Shown here piece by piece: positions 24,615 to 33,005 of a stretch of 64,000 bases of DNA (positions are counted from its first letter, which is position 1; every line of letters begins with the position of its first letter). This stretch comes from Streptomyces xinghaiensis S187 (GTDB taxonomy: Bacteria > Actinomycetota > Actinomycetes > Streptomycetales > Streptomycetaceae). The stretch is taken from contig NZ_CP023202.1 of NCBI RefSeq assembly GCF_000220705.2, positions 1,922,001-1,986,000 on the forward strand, in the 5' to 3' direction. Position numbers and translations under genes: made by a program. The notes beneath the pieces are model-generated. The model did not search any database and had not been told where the DNA came from. It saw nothing but the letters and a program-made list of their open reading frames with translations.

Positions 24615-25103
24615 TCAGGCCCGTTCCGCCTCCAGGACCACGGGCGCACTCGGAGGACCCTCGGCGAGCAGCGTGCGCAGCAGCTCCGCGAGCTTGGTCG
24701 GATACACCGTCTCACGCAGCGTGGACAGTTCCCCGGAGGTCCACCACCGGAGGCCGGTGATACTGCGCCGTTCCAGTTCGGTGCGGCCGGTGTCGTCGGT
24801 GCCGGTCTGCCCGGTCCTGCCCAGGTAGTACCACTCGTCCTGGTTCCAGCGGCGTCCGTCGAACGGGAAGGAGCAGGCGCGCCGCCAGAGCACGGGCCCC
24901 AGCTCGACCTCCGTGATCCCCGTCTCCTCGGCCAGTTCGCGCCGGGCCGCCTCCTCCCGGCTCTCCCCGGGCTCGACCCCGCCGCCGGGGGTGAACCACC
25001 AGGAACGCCGGGGATCGGCGGGTTCGTGTCCGTGCAGCAGCAGGATCCGGTCGGCGGGGTCGAGCAGGACGACGCGCGCGACCTTCCGCCACTCCTCAGC
25101 CAC
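24615..25103 (-). CDS. NUDIX hydrolase
   Basis: 162 residues with a complete NUDIX box, GGGVEPGESREEAARRELAEETGI, read here as GGVEPGES then REEAARRELAEETGI (G-x5-E-x7-REUxEExGU). The family cleaves nucleoside diphosphate derivatives; the flanking WWFTP and WNQDEWYYLGR segments occur in actinobacterial MutT-like proteins of unknown substrate. Its GTG start at 25103 overlaps the sipZ end by 8 nt, so the two are co-translated. Confidence 0.92.
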   Translation of the reverse strand: MAEEWRKVARVVLLDPADRILLLHGHEPADPRRSWWFTPGGGVEPGESREEAARRELAEETGITEVELGPVLWRRACSFPFDGRRWNQDEWYYLGRTGQTGTDDTGRTELERRSITGLRWWTSGELSTLRETVYPTKLAELLRTLLAEGPPSAPVVLEAERA

Positions 25104-25833
25104 CGGTCCCCGCCGCGCGCCGCCGCTCGGCCCGGCGGGCCAGCGGCCCGTGCACGGCCCCCGCGAGGATCAGCACCACGCCCGCGGCGGCGGCCAGGGA
25201 GAGCGGCCGCAGCGGGCCGGGCTCGGACACCCCGCCGGAAAGCTCCGCGAAGGGCGCGGGACGGGAAACCATGCCGAAGGAGCCGGCCGGCCAGACCGCG
25301 GCGTCCACCCGGGCGCTCACCGCGCCGGCGGGCACCGCGCCCTGGCCGCCGTCGGTCAGATGCTCCCGCGAGTCCAGGGAGGTGTTCCGCCGGTCGCCCA
25401 GGAGGAACACGCTCCCGCGGGGCACCTCCGCGGTGAACTCCATCGGAGAGGCGGGCCCGGTGCTCCGCAGATACGGTTCTTCGAGCGGTTCGCCGTTCAC
25501 GGTCAGCCGGCCGTCCGCGTCGCAGCAGACGACCTTGTCCCCGCCGACCCCCACCACTCGCTTGATCATGGGGAGGTCGCCCCAGGTCGAGTCGGTGAAG
25601 ACCACCACATCGCCGCGGCGGACCTCTTCGCCGTCGATCCGCTGCGCCAGTACGCGGTCACCCGCGTTGACGGTCGGCTCCATGGAGTCCGTCGGGACGG
25701 TGTAGGGCTGGTAGAGCAGTGCCGCCCAGACGAATCCGCCCAGGAACAGCACACAGCCGACGGCCACCGCCAGTCCGGACAGGATCCCGCCCGCTGTGCG
25801 ACGGCCGCCGGCCGTCCGTCCCGCTGTCGTCAT
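25096..25833 (-). CDS. sipZ: Type I signal peptidase (SipZ position)
   Basis: 245 residues. An N-terminal membrane segment (GLAVAVGCVLFLGGFVWAALL) leads to the catalytic Ser in VPTDSMEPT and the catalytic Lys in MIKRVVGVGGD, then box E as GDRRNTSLDSRE. A second hydrophobic segment (LSLAAAAGVVLILAGAV) near the C-terminus would make a two-span topology. It removes signal peptides from exported proteins. By position it equals sipZ of S. lividans, which is known to start an operon with unrelated genes; here NUDIX follows. Confidence 0.9.
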   Translation of the reverse strand: MTTAGRTAGGRRTAGGILSGLAVAVGCVLFLGGFVWAALLYQPYTVPTDSMEPTVNAGDRVLAQRIDGEEVRRGDVVVFTDSTWGDLPMIKRVVGVGGDKVVCCDADGRLTVNGEPLEEPYLRSTGPASPMEFTAEVPRGSVFLLGDRRNTSLDSREHLTDGGQGAVPAGAVSARVDAAVWPAGSFGMVSRPAPFAELSGGVSEPGPLRPLSLAAAAGVVLILAGAVHGPLARRAERRRAAGTGG

Positions 25834-25891
25834 TCCCGCTCCCCGCCTCGGTGCTCCGGGACGGCACCCTACCCGGCGGTACGGGACGCGG

Positions 25892-26860
25892 TCAGCCGTC
25901 CCGCTCCGGCTTTTCCGTCACCGTCACGGGCGCCGCACCGGACGCCGCCATGGGTGACGTACCGGCCGCCCCGCCCGCGTCCCGCGCGAGCAGCCGCCGG
26001 CGGCGCCACAGCACCAGCGGCACCGCACCGGCGAACCCGAGGGCAGCGGGGGCCGCCCCGGCGGCCACGGCGTTCAGTCCCTTCTGGTCGAAGGTGTCCG
26101 GGACGGGGAGGGTGGACCAGCGGTCGAGCGGCCAGGCCACGACCACCGCGCGTCCCACCACCTCGTCGACCGGGACGGTGCCGTTCCCGGGGAGGTCCTG
26201 GTGGTAGCGGGAGTCGAGGGAGTTCTGACGGTGGTCGCCCATCACCCAGATCCGGTCCTCCGGAATCTTGATCGGGCCGAACTCCTTGTCCCCGCAGGGC
26301 GTGTCCCCGGGGTGGAGGTACGTCTCGTCGAGCGCCCTGCCGTTGACCTCGACGGGACCGGTCTTCTTGCACTCGACTGTGTCGCCGCCCACCCCGATGA
26401 CCCGCTTGATCAGGTCCTTGTCCTCCGCGGACGGCATCAGCCCGACGGCGCTGAGGACATTGCGCACCGCGGAGGCGACCGGACCGGACTCGGTCTCGGG
26501 CATCTCCCCGAGCCAGCGGCCGGGGTCGTGGAAGACGACGACCTCGCCCCGCTCCGGTTCGGAACCGAACCAGGGGGTCAGCTTGTCCACCAGCACCCGG
26601 TCCCCGCGCTGCAGCGTGTTCTGCATCGAGTCGGAGGGGATCGAGAAGGCCTGCAGCAGGAAGGTCTTGATGAGAAGGGCCAGGAGCAGCGCGATCCCGA
26701 TGAGGATCGGCAACTCCTTCCAGAAGGACCGCTGCTTCTTCCCCTTCACAGCGCCTTCCTCACCGCCGTCCGGGTCTCCGTAACGCTCCCCGTCCTCCGG
26801 GCGCTCCTCGGGTTCGTCCTGACCGGTTCGTGCGCCGACGGCCACATCCCCCACATCCAC
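25892..26860 (-). CDS. sipY: Type I signal peptidase (SipY position)
   Basis: Up to 322 residues. After an acidic N-terminus comes ELPILIGIALLLALLIKTFL as membrane anchor, the catalytic Ser in IPSDSMQNTLQ, the Lys in LIKRVIGVGGD, and box E GDHRQNSLDSRY. A hydrophobic C-terminal segment (AVAAGAAPAALGFAGAVPLVLW) suggests a second span. With the GTG at 26860 the gene overlaps sipX by 101 nt. A GTG at 26749, preceded by GGAAGG just after the sipX stop, would avoid this and give 285 residues. Both starts leave the enzyme intact. Confidence 0.9.
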   Translation of the reverse strand: MDVGDVAVGARTGQDEPEERPEDGERYGDPDGGEEGAVKGKKQRSFWKELPILIGIALLLALLIKTFLLQAFSIPSDSMQNTLQRGDRVLVDKLTPWFGSEPERGEVVVFHDPGRWLGEMPETESGPVASAVRNVLSAVGLMPSAEDKDLIKRVIGVGGDTVECKKTGPVEVNGRALDETYLHPGDTPCGDKEFGPIKIPEDRIWVMGDHRQNSLDSRYHQDLPGNGTVPVDEVVGRAVVVAWPLDRWSTLPVPDTFDQKGLNAVAAGAAPAALGFAGAVPLVLWRRRRLLARDAGGAAGTSPMAASGAAPVTVTEKPERDG

Positions 26861-27860
26861 TCCTCACTCCGCACTGCCGCTTGGCCCGCGCACGGCGCAG
26901 GCCCACCACTCCCATAACGAGCGGGAGTTCCGCAGGGATCGGGAGATGGATCATCGCTTGCCGTTCCCGGGCCGGCTCGGGCCCGGGACCCCCAGTATGG
27001 GCCCCTGGCCTGTCACTCCGCGGGACCAGGGCGGCCGCGGGTGTCGCCGCGCCGCTCCGGTCGGGCACCGAGGCGTAGGTCTCCTGCTCCTCCAGCCCGC
27101 TCCAGTGGTCGAACGGCCAGGCGATCCACAGGGCCCGGCCCACCACCAGGTCCTCCGGGACCGTGCCGTTCGCGGTCTCCTGGAGATGGAAGCGGGAGTC
27201 CGCCGAGTTCGACCGGTGGTCCCCCATGACGAAGAGCCGGCCCGGCGGGACCGCCACCTCGAACCGCTGCTCGGAGGGTGAGTTGCCGGGGTGGAGGTAC
27301 GGTTCGTTGATCGCCGTGTCGTTGACGGTGACCCGGCCGTCCGGGTCACAGCACCGCACCGTGTCCCCGCCGACCGCGACGACCCGCTTGATCAGGTCCT
27401 GCTCGTCGTCCGAGGGCAGCAGGCCGATGAAGGTCAGCAGCTGCTTTCCCTGCTTGATCCCCACCGGGTCCTCCTCGGTGCTGATCTGCTCGCCCTCCAG
27501 CCAGCCGCCCGGGTCCTTGAACACCACGACGTCACCCCGCTGCGGCTTGGAGCCGAACCACGGCGTCAGCTTGTCCACCAGGACCCGGTCGCCGATCTGG
27601 ATGGTCTGCTCCATCGAGCCCGACGGGATCACGAACGCCTGCACGAGGAAGGTCTTCAGCCCCAGCGCGATCAGGACGGCCACGGTGATGAGGATCGGCA
27701 CCTCCCGGATCGCCGAACGGCGGCGCCGGCGCTTGATGCGCTGTGCCGCACGGCGCCGTTCGGCCCGCCCGCCGGTCAGCCGCCCGCCGGTGGGACGCGA
27801 CCCCGTCGGCAGGCGCATGTCACGGTCGGGGCCGCCCCGCGGCTTTCCGCGGTTACCCAT
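26760..27860 (-). CDS. sipX: Type I signal peptidase (SipX position)
   Basis: 366 residues. A long Arg-rich N-terminus precedes the anchor EVPILITVAVLIALGLKTFL. Catalytic Ser is in IPSGSMEQTIQ, Lys in LIKRVVAVGGD, box E in GDHRSNSADSRF. The C-terminus has a weakly hydrophobic PAELPLVMGVVGL and then an Arg/Gly/Cys-rich tail that shares DNA with the start of sipY. The ATG overlaps the sipW stop by 8 nt. Three signal peptidase genes thus form one transcription unit, as in S. lividans. Confidence 0.9.
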   Translation of the reverse strand: MGNRGKPRGGPDRDMRLPTGSRPTGGRLTGGRAERRRAAQRIKRRRRRSAIREVPILITVAVLIALGLKTFLVQAFVIPSGSMEQTIQIGDRVLVDKLTPWFGSKPQRGDVVVFKDPGGWLEGEQISTEEDPVGIKQGKQLLTFIGLLPSDDEQDLIKRVVAVGGDTVRCCDPDGRVTVNDTAINEPYLHPGNSPSEQRFEVAVPPGRLFVMGDHRSNSADSRFHLQETANGTVPEDLVVGRALWIAWPFDHWSGLEEQETYASVPDRSGAATPAAALVPRSDRPGAHTGGPGPEPARERQAMIHLPIPAELPLVMGVVGLRRARAKRQCGVRSGCGGCGRRRTNRSGRTRGAPGGRGALRRPGRR

Positions 27861-28650
27861 GGCGGCCTCCCCGCCCGGCGTCCGACGCGTCGGGCACGCG
27901 TGCGAACTCCTCCGGCACGGTGAGGGACGTCCAGTGGTGGGCCGGCCATCCGATCCAGTCGGCTCTGCCGATCACCCGGCCGACGGGCACCGTGCCGCCA
28001 CCGGGCTCACCGAGATGGTCGCGGGAGTCGCGGGAGTCGCTGCGGTGGTCACCCATGACCCAGAGTCTGCCCAACGGCACGACGATGTCGAAGGGCACCT
28101 GGGACGGGCTGTCGCCCGGAAGCAGATAGTCCTCGTCGAGGGCCACGCCGTTCACCTTGATCCTCCCCCGCTCGTCACAGCAGGTGACCCGGTCACCGCC
28201 GATCCCCACCACGCGCTTGACGTAGTCGGTCCCGTCCGGCTCCGCGAGTCCCACGGCGGCTGCCGCCTCGCGCAGCAGTCCGGTCAGCACGCCACCGGAG
28301 CGCCCGTCGTGGACGAACGAACCGGTGCCGTCGAACACCACTACGTCTCCGCGGCCCGGTTCGTTGCCGAATCCGTAGGCGAGCTTGTTCACGAGCACCC
28401 GGTCGCCGGTCCGGAGGGTGGGCTCCATCGAGCCGCTGGGGATGAGAAAGGGCTGCACCACACAGGCGCTGAGCAGCGAGACCCCGGCGACGGAGAGGGC
28501 CACCAGCACCCCGGCGCGCCGCCACGGGCCGCGGCCGGGGAAACGCGGCCGGCCCCCGGGGCCGGAACGCACCGAGCGCGACCGCGTCCGCCGCCCCTCA
28601 GGGGGTGCGGCAGAGCGGTCGCGCTCGGAAAGCTGTTCGTCGGTGTCCAT
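27853..28650 (-). CDS. sipW: Type I signal peptidase (SipW position)
   Basis: 265 residues. Around 45 basic residues precede a membrane segment (AGVLVALSVAGVSLLSACVV), with catalytic Ser74 in PSGSMEPTL, the Lys in YVKRVVGIGGD and box E GDHRSDSRDSRD. There is no clear C-terminal membrane segment, which matches the one-span topology reported for SipW in S. lividans. The anchor contains LSAC, a lipobox-like string at Cys63, directly after a twin-Arg. First gene of sipW-sipX-sipY. Confidence 0.9.
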   Translation of the reverse strand: MDTDEQLSERDRSAAPPEGRRTRSRSVRSGPGGRPRFPGRGPWRRAGVLVALSVAGVSLLSACVVQPFLIPSGSMEPTLRTGDRVLVNKLAYGFGNEPGRGDVVVFDGTGSFVHDGRSGGVLTGLLREAAAAVGLAEPDGTDYVKRVVGIGGDRVTCCDERGRIKVNGVALDEDYLLPGDSPSQVPFDIVVPLGRLWVMGDHRSDSRDSRDHLGEPGGGTVPVGRVIGRADWIGWPAHHWTSLTVPEEFARVPDASDAGRGGRHG

Positions 28651-28698
28651 CGCCCCAAAAGCCTAACCGGCCGGGCGGGATGGACCTCCGGCGATGGT

Positions 28699-29043
28699 TC
28701 AGCTGCGCTTCTCCTTGATCTTCGCGGCCTTGCCGCGGAGCTCGCGCAGGTAGTACAGCTTGGCGCGGCGGACGTCACCGCGGGTCACGACCTCGATCTT
28801 CTCGACGATCGGGGTGTGCACCGGGAAGGTGCGCTCCACGCCGACGCTGAAGCTGACCTTGCGGACCGTGAAGGTCTCGCGCACACCGGAGCCCTGACGG
28901 CGGATGACGACGCCCTTGAACTGCTGGACACGGGAGCGGTTGCCCTCGATGACACGGACGTGGACGTTCACGGTGTCGCCGGGGCGGAACGCGGGGACGT
29001 CGCTGCGCAGCGATGCGGAGTCGACACTGTCGAGAAGGTTCAT
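28699..29043 (-). CDS. rplS: 50S ribosomal protein L19
   Basis: 114 residues, full length (FRPGDTVNVHVRVIEGNRSR, VQQFKGVVIRRQGSGVRETF, YYLRELRGKAAKIKEKR). The ATG at 29043 follows GAGGAAAG 10 nt upstream. It lies after rpsP-khpA-rimM-trmD, the common bacterial order, and 48 nt before the signal peptidase genes. Confidence 0.97.
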   Translation of the reverse strand: MNLLDSVDSASLRSDVPAFRPGDTVNVHVRVIEGNRSRVQQFKGVVIRRQGSGVRETFTVRKVSFSVGVERTFPVHTPIVEKIEVVTRGDVRRAKLYYLRELRGKAAKIKEKRS

Positions 29044-29191
29044 GACCGTCTGCTTTCCTCGCTGATGCCACAGGTCATCAGCGGTACGTAAGGGTGCGAG
29101 ATGCGGGGTTCCGCCGGTACCGGCGGCGAGTGCGGCGGGCGGGCGTCGTTCCCCCTGTGGCAGGGGCGCGCGCCGGACGCACAACAGCGGC

Positions 29192-30007
29192 TCATTCTTC
29201 CACGGCGGTGGGCACCCGCCCAAATCGGCCCTCCGCCGTCACCTCCCAGCCGAGTTCGGCGAGGATCCGGCGGTCGTCCCGGTCGAAGGCGGCGGGATCG
29301 CGGCCGGCGATCAGATCGGGCCGGTTGCGGGCGGTGCGGCGCAGCGCCTCGTCGCGCCGCCAGCGGGCGATCCGGCCGTGGTGGCCGCTGAGCAGCACCT
29401 CGGGGATGGAGCGGCCGCGCCAGACGGGCGGCTTGGTGTAGACGGGGCCCTCCAGCAGCCCGGCCATCCCGCCGGGCGCGAAGGAGTCGTCGCGGTGGGA
29501 TTCGGCGTTGCCGAGCACACCGGGGAGGAGCCGGGCGATCGCCTCGGTCATCACCAGCACCGGGGCCTCGCCGCCGGCCAGGACGTAGTCGCCGATGGAG
29601 ACCTCCAGGAGCTCGTACTCCCGGGCGTACTCCTCGACGACCCTCCGGTCGATGCCCTCGTAACGGGCCGGGGTGAAGACGAGCCAGGGGCGCTCGGCGA
29701 GCCGGACGGCCAGCTCCTGGGTGAACGGCTCGCCGCCGGGGGTGGGGACGACGACGACCGGCCGCTCCTCCCCGTCACCCGAGGCGATGACGGCGTCGAG
29801 CGCCTCCCCCCACGGTTCCGGCTTCATGACCATGCCGGGACCGCCGCCGTACGGGGTGTCGTCCACGGTGTTGTGCCGGTCGTGGGTCCACTCCCGCAGG
29901 TCGTGCACCCGCACGTCGAGCTGCCCGCGGGCCCGTGCCTTGCCGACCAGGGAGAGGTTCAGCGGTTCCAGGTACTCCGGGAAGATGGTGACGACGTCGA
30001 GCCTCAT
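29192..30007 (-). CDS. trmD: tRNA (guanine37-N1)-methyltransferase
   Basis: 271 residues. TrmD uses SAM bound in a trefoil knot to make m1G37, which prevents frameshifting. Conserved: MRLDVVTIFPEYLEPL, DDTPYGGGPGMVMKPEP, YEGIDRRVVEEY, EVSIGDYVLAGGEAPVLVM, YTKPPVWRGRSIPEVLLSGH. The ATG overlaps the rimM stop as ATGA. Slightly longer than E. coli TrmD because of the C-terminus. Confidence 0.97.
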   Translation of the reverse strand: MRLDVVTIFPEYLEPLNLSLVGKARARGQLDVRVHDLREWTHDRHNTVDDTPYGGGPGMVMKPEPWGEALDAVIASGDGEERPVVVVPTPGGEPFTQELAVRLAERPWLVFTPARYEGIDRRVVEEYAREYELLEVSIGDYVLAGGEAPVLVMTEAIARLLPGVLGNAESHRDDSFAPGGMAGLLEGPVYTKPPVWRGRSIPEVLLSGHHGRIARWRRDEALRRTARNRPDLIAGRDPAAFDRDDRRILAELGWEVTAEGRFGRVPTAVEE

Positions 30008-30585
30008 GCGCCGGCCCTGCCGTCGGCGGCCCCCGGCCCGGTGTCCCGGCTGCGGCTGCCCGCGATCTCGGCACCGGCCTCGTCGAGCAGGCCGGGCGGC
30101 GGGTCGATCACCGCGCGCTGTTCCGCGAGGTCCACCTCCGGGACGATCTCGGAGACGAACGGGATGAGGACCTCGCTGCCGTCGGGCCGCTCCACCACCA
30201 GGAGGTCCTGGTACGGAAGATGGGAGATCTCGGTGATCCGGCCGACCGCGGTGCCGTCGGTGGTGACCACGTCGAGGTCCATCAGCTGGTGGTCGTAGTA
30301 CTCGTCGGGGTCCTCCGGGACCTCCTCCGGGTCGACCTCGGCGATCAGCAGGGTGTTGCGGAGCGCCTCGGCACCACTGCGGTCCCGTACGCCCGCGAAG
30401 CGGAGCAGCAGCCGGCCGCTGTGCACCCGGCCGGTCTCGATGGTGAGCGGTCCGGCGGAGGCCGGCTCCGTGTCCAGGACGGCGCCGGGGGCGAGCCGGA
30501 GTTCCGGTTCGTCCGTCCGCACCTCGACGGTGACCTCGCCCTTGATGCCGTGGGCGCGGCCGATCCGCGCGACTACCAACTGCAC
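30004..30585 (-). CDS. rimM: 16S rRNA-processing protein RimM
   Basis: 193 residues. It helps mature the 3' domain of 16S rRNA and binds S19. Two beta-barrel parts are visible: the N-terminal VVARIGRAHGIKGEVTVEVR and the PRC-barrel YYDHQLMDLDVVTTDGTAVG followed by VLIPFVSEIVPEVDL. The Gly/Ala/Asp-rich tail is an addition. GTG at 30585 follows GAGAGG. It is separated from khpA by a strong hairpin. Confidence 0.95.
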   Translation of the reverse strand: MQLVVARIGRAHGIKGEVTVEVRTDEPELRLAPGAVLDTEPASAGPLTIETGRVHSGRLLLRFAGVRDRSGAEALRNTLLIAEVDPEEVPEDPDEYYDHQLMDLDVVTTDGTAVGRITEISHLPYQDLLVVERPDGSEVLIPFVSEIVPEVDLAEQRAVIDPPPGLLDEAGAEIAGSRSRDTGPGAADGRAGA

Positions 30586-30723
30586 TGCGCCTCTCTTTTG
30601 CGGCGGGGCCGCCGCCTGTCGCGGTGGCCGCTCGCGCCGCCGTCATTCCCGGTGGATGGCCGCGGGGCCGGGCCGCCGTCCGTGCGGCGCGCTCCCCGTC
30701 GTCCTGTTTCTGGTCCGCGGACG

Positions 30724-30765
30724 GGCGCGGGCCGGGGCGGGCCGTGGCCCTCCCCGGCCCGCGCC
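30724..30765 (-). terminator. Nested hairpin between khpA and rimM
   Basis: Perfect 14-bp outer stem (GGCGCGGGCCGGGG / CCCCGGCCCGCGCC); the 14-nt interior can itself pair as GGGCC/GGCCC. It starts 13 nt after the khpA stop and could end part of the rpsP-khpA transcripts before rimM-trmD. Confidence 0.55.
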
Positions 30766-30778
30766 GGTGCTGTGCGTG

Positions 30779-31021
30779 TCAGCGAACCTGGTCCACGTCG
30801 ACGAGGTCGACGCGGATACCGCGGCCGCCGAGGGCGCCCACGACGGTCCGCAGGGCGCGGGCGGTACGGCCGTTGCGGCCGATCACCTTGCCGAGGTCCT
30901 CGGGGTGGACCCGGACCTCCAGCACCCGGCCCCGGCGCAGGTTGCGCGAGGCGACCTGAACGTCGTCGGGGTTGTCGACGATCCCCTTCACGAGGTGCTC
31001 GAGGGCCTCCTCGAGCATCAT
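30779..31021 (-). CDS. khpA: KH-domain RNA-binding protein KhpA
   Basis: 80 residues with one KH domain (VRVHPEDLGKVIGRNGRTAR, ALRTVVGALGGRGIRVDLVD); the GxxG loop is IGRNG. KhpA/KhpB bind RNA in several Gram-positive bacteria. Its ATG overlaps the rpsP stop as TGATG. Position after rpsP is conserved in actinobacteria and firmicutes. Confidence 0.94.
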   Translation of the reverse strand: MMLEEALEHLVKGIVDNPDDVQVASRNLRRGRVLEVRVHPEDLGKVIGRNGRTARALRTVVGALGGRGIRVDLVDVDQVR

Positions 31022-31470
31022 CAGGCCTCGGTGGACTCGGCCGACTTGGCGTCCGCCGGAGCGGCAGCCTCGTCCGCCTTCTTCTCGGACTTCTTGGCCT
31101 TCGGGGTGATCGCCTCACCCTTGGGCTCGTCACCGGCGTCCTTGGCCGCGGCCTCGAAGAGGGCGCGCTTGTCGGCCTTGGCCTCGGGGACCTGCATCGG
31201 CTCGGGGGCCGGGAGGCCCTTGAACTTCTGCCAGTCACCGGTGACCCGGAGGATGGCCGCGACCGGCTCGGTCGGCTGCGCGCCGACGCTCAGCCAGTAC
31301 TGGACGCGCTCGGAGTCGACCTCGATGCGGGACGGGTTCTGCACCGGGTGGTACAGACCGATCTCCTCGATGGCCCGGCCGTCACGGCGGGTACGGGAGT
31401 CGGCGACGATGATGCGGTAGTGAGGCGACCGGATCTTGCCCAGGCGCTTCAGCTTGATCTTGACTGCCAC
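31021..31470 (-). CDS. rpsP: 30S ribosomal protein S16
   Basis: 149 residues. The S16 core is in the first 85 (MAVKIKLKRLGKIRSPHYRI, IVADSRTRRDGRAIEEIGLY). The remainder is a Lys/Ala/Glu-rich extension ending in ADAKSAESTEA, usual in streptomycetes and absent from E. coli S16 (82 residues). GTG start with AGGAG about 11 nt upstream. First gene of the group ending with rplS. Confidence 0.96.
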   Translation of the reverse strand: MAVKIKLKRLGKIRSPHYRIIVADSRTRRDGRAIEEIGLYHPVQNPSRIEVDSERVQYWLSVGAQPTEPVAAILRVTGDWQKFKGLPAPEPMQVPEAKADKRALFEAAAKDAGDEPKGEAITPKAKKSEKKADEAAAPADAKSAESTEA

Positions 31471-31713
31471 GGGAGTGGTGTCTCCTGCTCTATGACGTGT
31501 TTGAGCAGCACGGCGCCCCGCGTGGGGTTGCGGGGTTCCGGGTGCTCGATGGACGCGTCAGCCGAGGGAGAGAGGGGTCCGGTCCGGCTGCCGAGTACTC
31601 AACGGCCCATTCTGCCATATCGCGGGGGCGCCGCCGCACGCCCCCGGGGGCACCCCACGCACCCCGGGGGCCGGTGGCCGGCGGGGACGGGGAAACGGGG
31701 CGGTGCGGCGGCG

Positions 31714-32304
31714 TCAGGCCGCGGCGGCGGCCTCGGGAATTCTGAACGGCTTGCCGCAGCCGCCGCAGACGATCGGGGCCTGGGCCAGCACGGACGGGAC
31801 GACCCGGACGTTGCGCCCGCAGTCGCACACGGCCTTGACCCGGACTCCGCCGCCGGACGAGCCGTGCCGGGCCGCGGGGCCGCGGAAGCTGCGGCCGGCG
31901 TCACCGGCGGTCGCCGCGGAGTGCGCCTTCAGCGCGCGGTTCAGCCGCTCGATGGTGGGCCGGTACCGCCGTTTCGCCTCCGGGCTGAGGACGACCAGCG
32001 AGAAGCCGCTGCTGGGATGCGGCTCCTCGGAGTGGTCGAGCCCGAGCTCCTCGGCCACCGCCAGGAATCTGCGGTTGTGGTAGCGGCCGGCCCGCGAGGT
32101 GTCGCGGATACCGCGGGCGGCGGCGATGCCGTGGACTGCTTCATGGAGCAGTCGTTCGAAGGAGAGCTCCGCGCCGCAGGCGGACGAGGACTCTCCGATC
32201 AGGGATTCGGGCGCGGCGAGATCCGGCAGCTCGGGGTGGTGCCGTTGAATGTCGGCCCACGCCTGCGCCAGCTCCGCGGCGAGAACAGGTGGTGTCGTGC
32301 TCAC
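31714..32304 (-). CDS. SprT-like putative zinc metalloprotein
   Basis: 196 residues. LLHEAVHGIAAARG contains HExxH, followed 18 residues on by YHNRRFLAVAEELGL, a likely third ligand helix. The C-terminus has a zinc ribbon (CDCGRN, then CGGCGKPF). This order, HExxH domain then zinc ribbon, is that of SprT/Spartan-like proteins. GTG at 32304 is chosen because the DNA upstream becomes AT-richer and lacks coding character; no strong Shine-Dalgarno site is seen, so translation may be leaderless. Protease activity is not proven. Confidence 0.72.
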   Translation of the reverse strand: MSTTPPVLAAELAQAWADIQRHHPELPDLAAPESLIGESSSACGAELSFERLLHEAVHGIAAARGIRDTSRAGRYHNRRFLAVAEELGLDHSEEPHPSSGFSLVVLSPEAKRRYRPTIERLNRALKAHSAATAGDAGRSFRGPAARHGSSGGGVRVKAVCDCGRNVRVVPSVLAQAPIVCGGCGKPFRIPEAAAAA

Positions 32305-33005
32305 GTCGTGAATAACGAGCCGGAGTGCCCTGGTGTTCCGATACCGGGCATCCCAAATAATTTGCACGTACCAGTCAGTACAGCGCTGTTGCGGGGCGAC
32401 GGGGGCGGGGGAGCCGATCTGCGGAGAACCCGTACGGCTCACAACAAGCCGGTACGTACCTACCCGCGCGTAACCCCGGCGCACGCTCCGGTCCGCGCGC
32501 CCTCGGACAGCGGCGCTCCCGCGTCACCGCCACGGCGCCCGGGCCCGCCCGGCGCTCCCCGGCCCCTGCGCCCGTCCCGTTCCGGCATGATCCGCGGGAT
32601 TCCGGCATGTCTCCACGGAACGCGGCGGCGTCCGCGAGCGTACCGGGCCCGCTCCCCGCGACGGCAACGCCCCCCTCCCGGCGGCGCGCAAGGGCCCGGC
32701 CCCGGTCCCGTCCCCGATCGAACGGGCCCCCTCCCGGGGGCGACGGCGGAAAAGCCGCGTCCGGGACGGAAGCCGCCGTCCGTGCCATGGCGGACTCCGT
32801 ACGGCGGTGGCACTCTGAGAAGGGAATCGGTGGTCCCCGGGCACGCCGCGAACGGCCGGCGGCGGCGTGCGCCGAGGGAGCCAAGACATCGCCGCGCATC
32901 CCCGCGGGCCCGCAGCGCAGCGGGCCCCCGGCGAGGGGACGGGGCGCGGCTCGACCAGGGGCGGGCAACCACAGGACCGAGCTCTCGGCGGATTGGGGCG
33001 CTTCG
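32305..33005. other. Large divergent intergenic region
   Basis: 701 bases between the SprT-like gene and the methyltransferase gene. Around 32300-32400 the base composition dips (AAATAATTT), which suggests the promoter of the leftward gene. Long reading frames exist on both strands but are Arg/Pro-rich with no recognisable protein. TTCCGGCATG occurs twice, 20 bp apart, at 32580 and 32600. Confidence 0.5.

Noticed and set aside
29111..29126. Palindrome CCGCCGGTACCGGCGG between trmD and rplS
   Set aside because: Short self-complementary GC runs are expected at this base composition; no second copy or positional evidence.
32607..33005. In-frame N-terminal extension of the methyltransferase
   Set aside because: Low complexity Pro/Arg/Ala sequence and no ribosome binding site; homologs start at MTPTLVQ as I recall.
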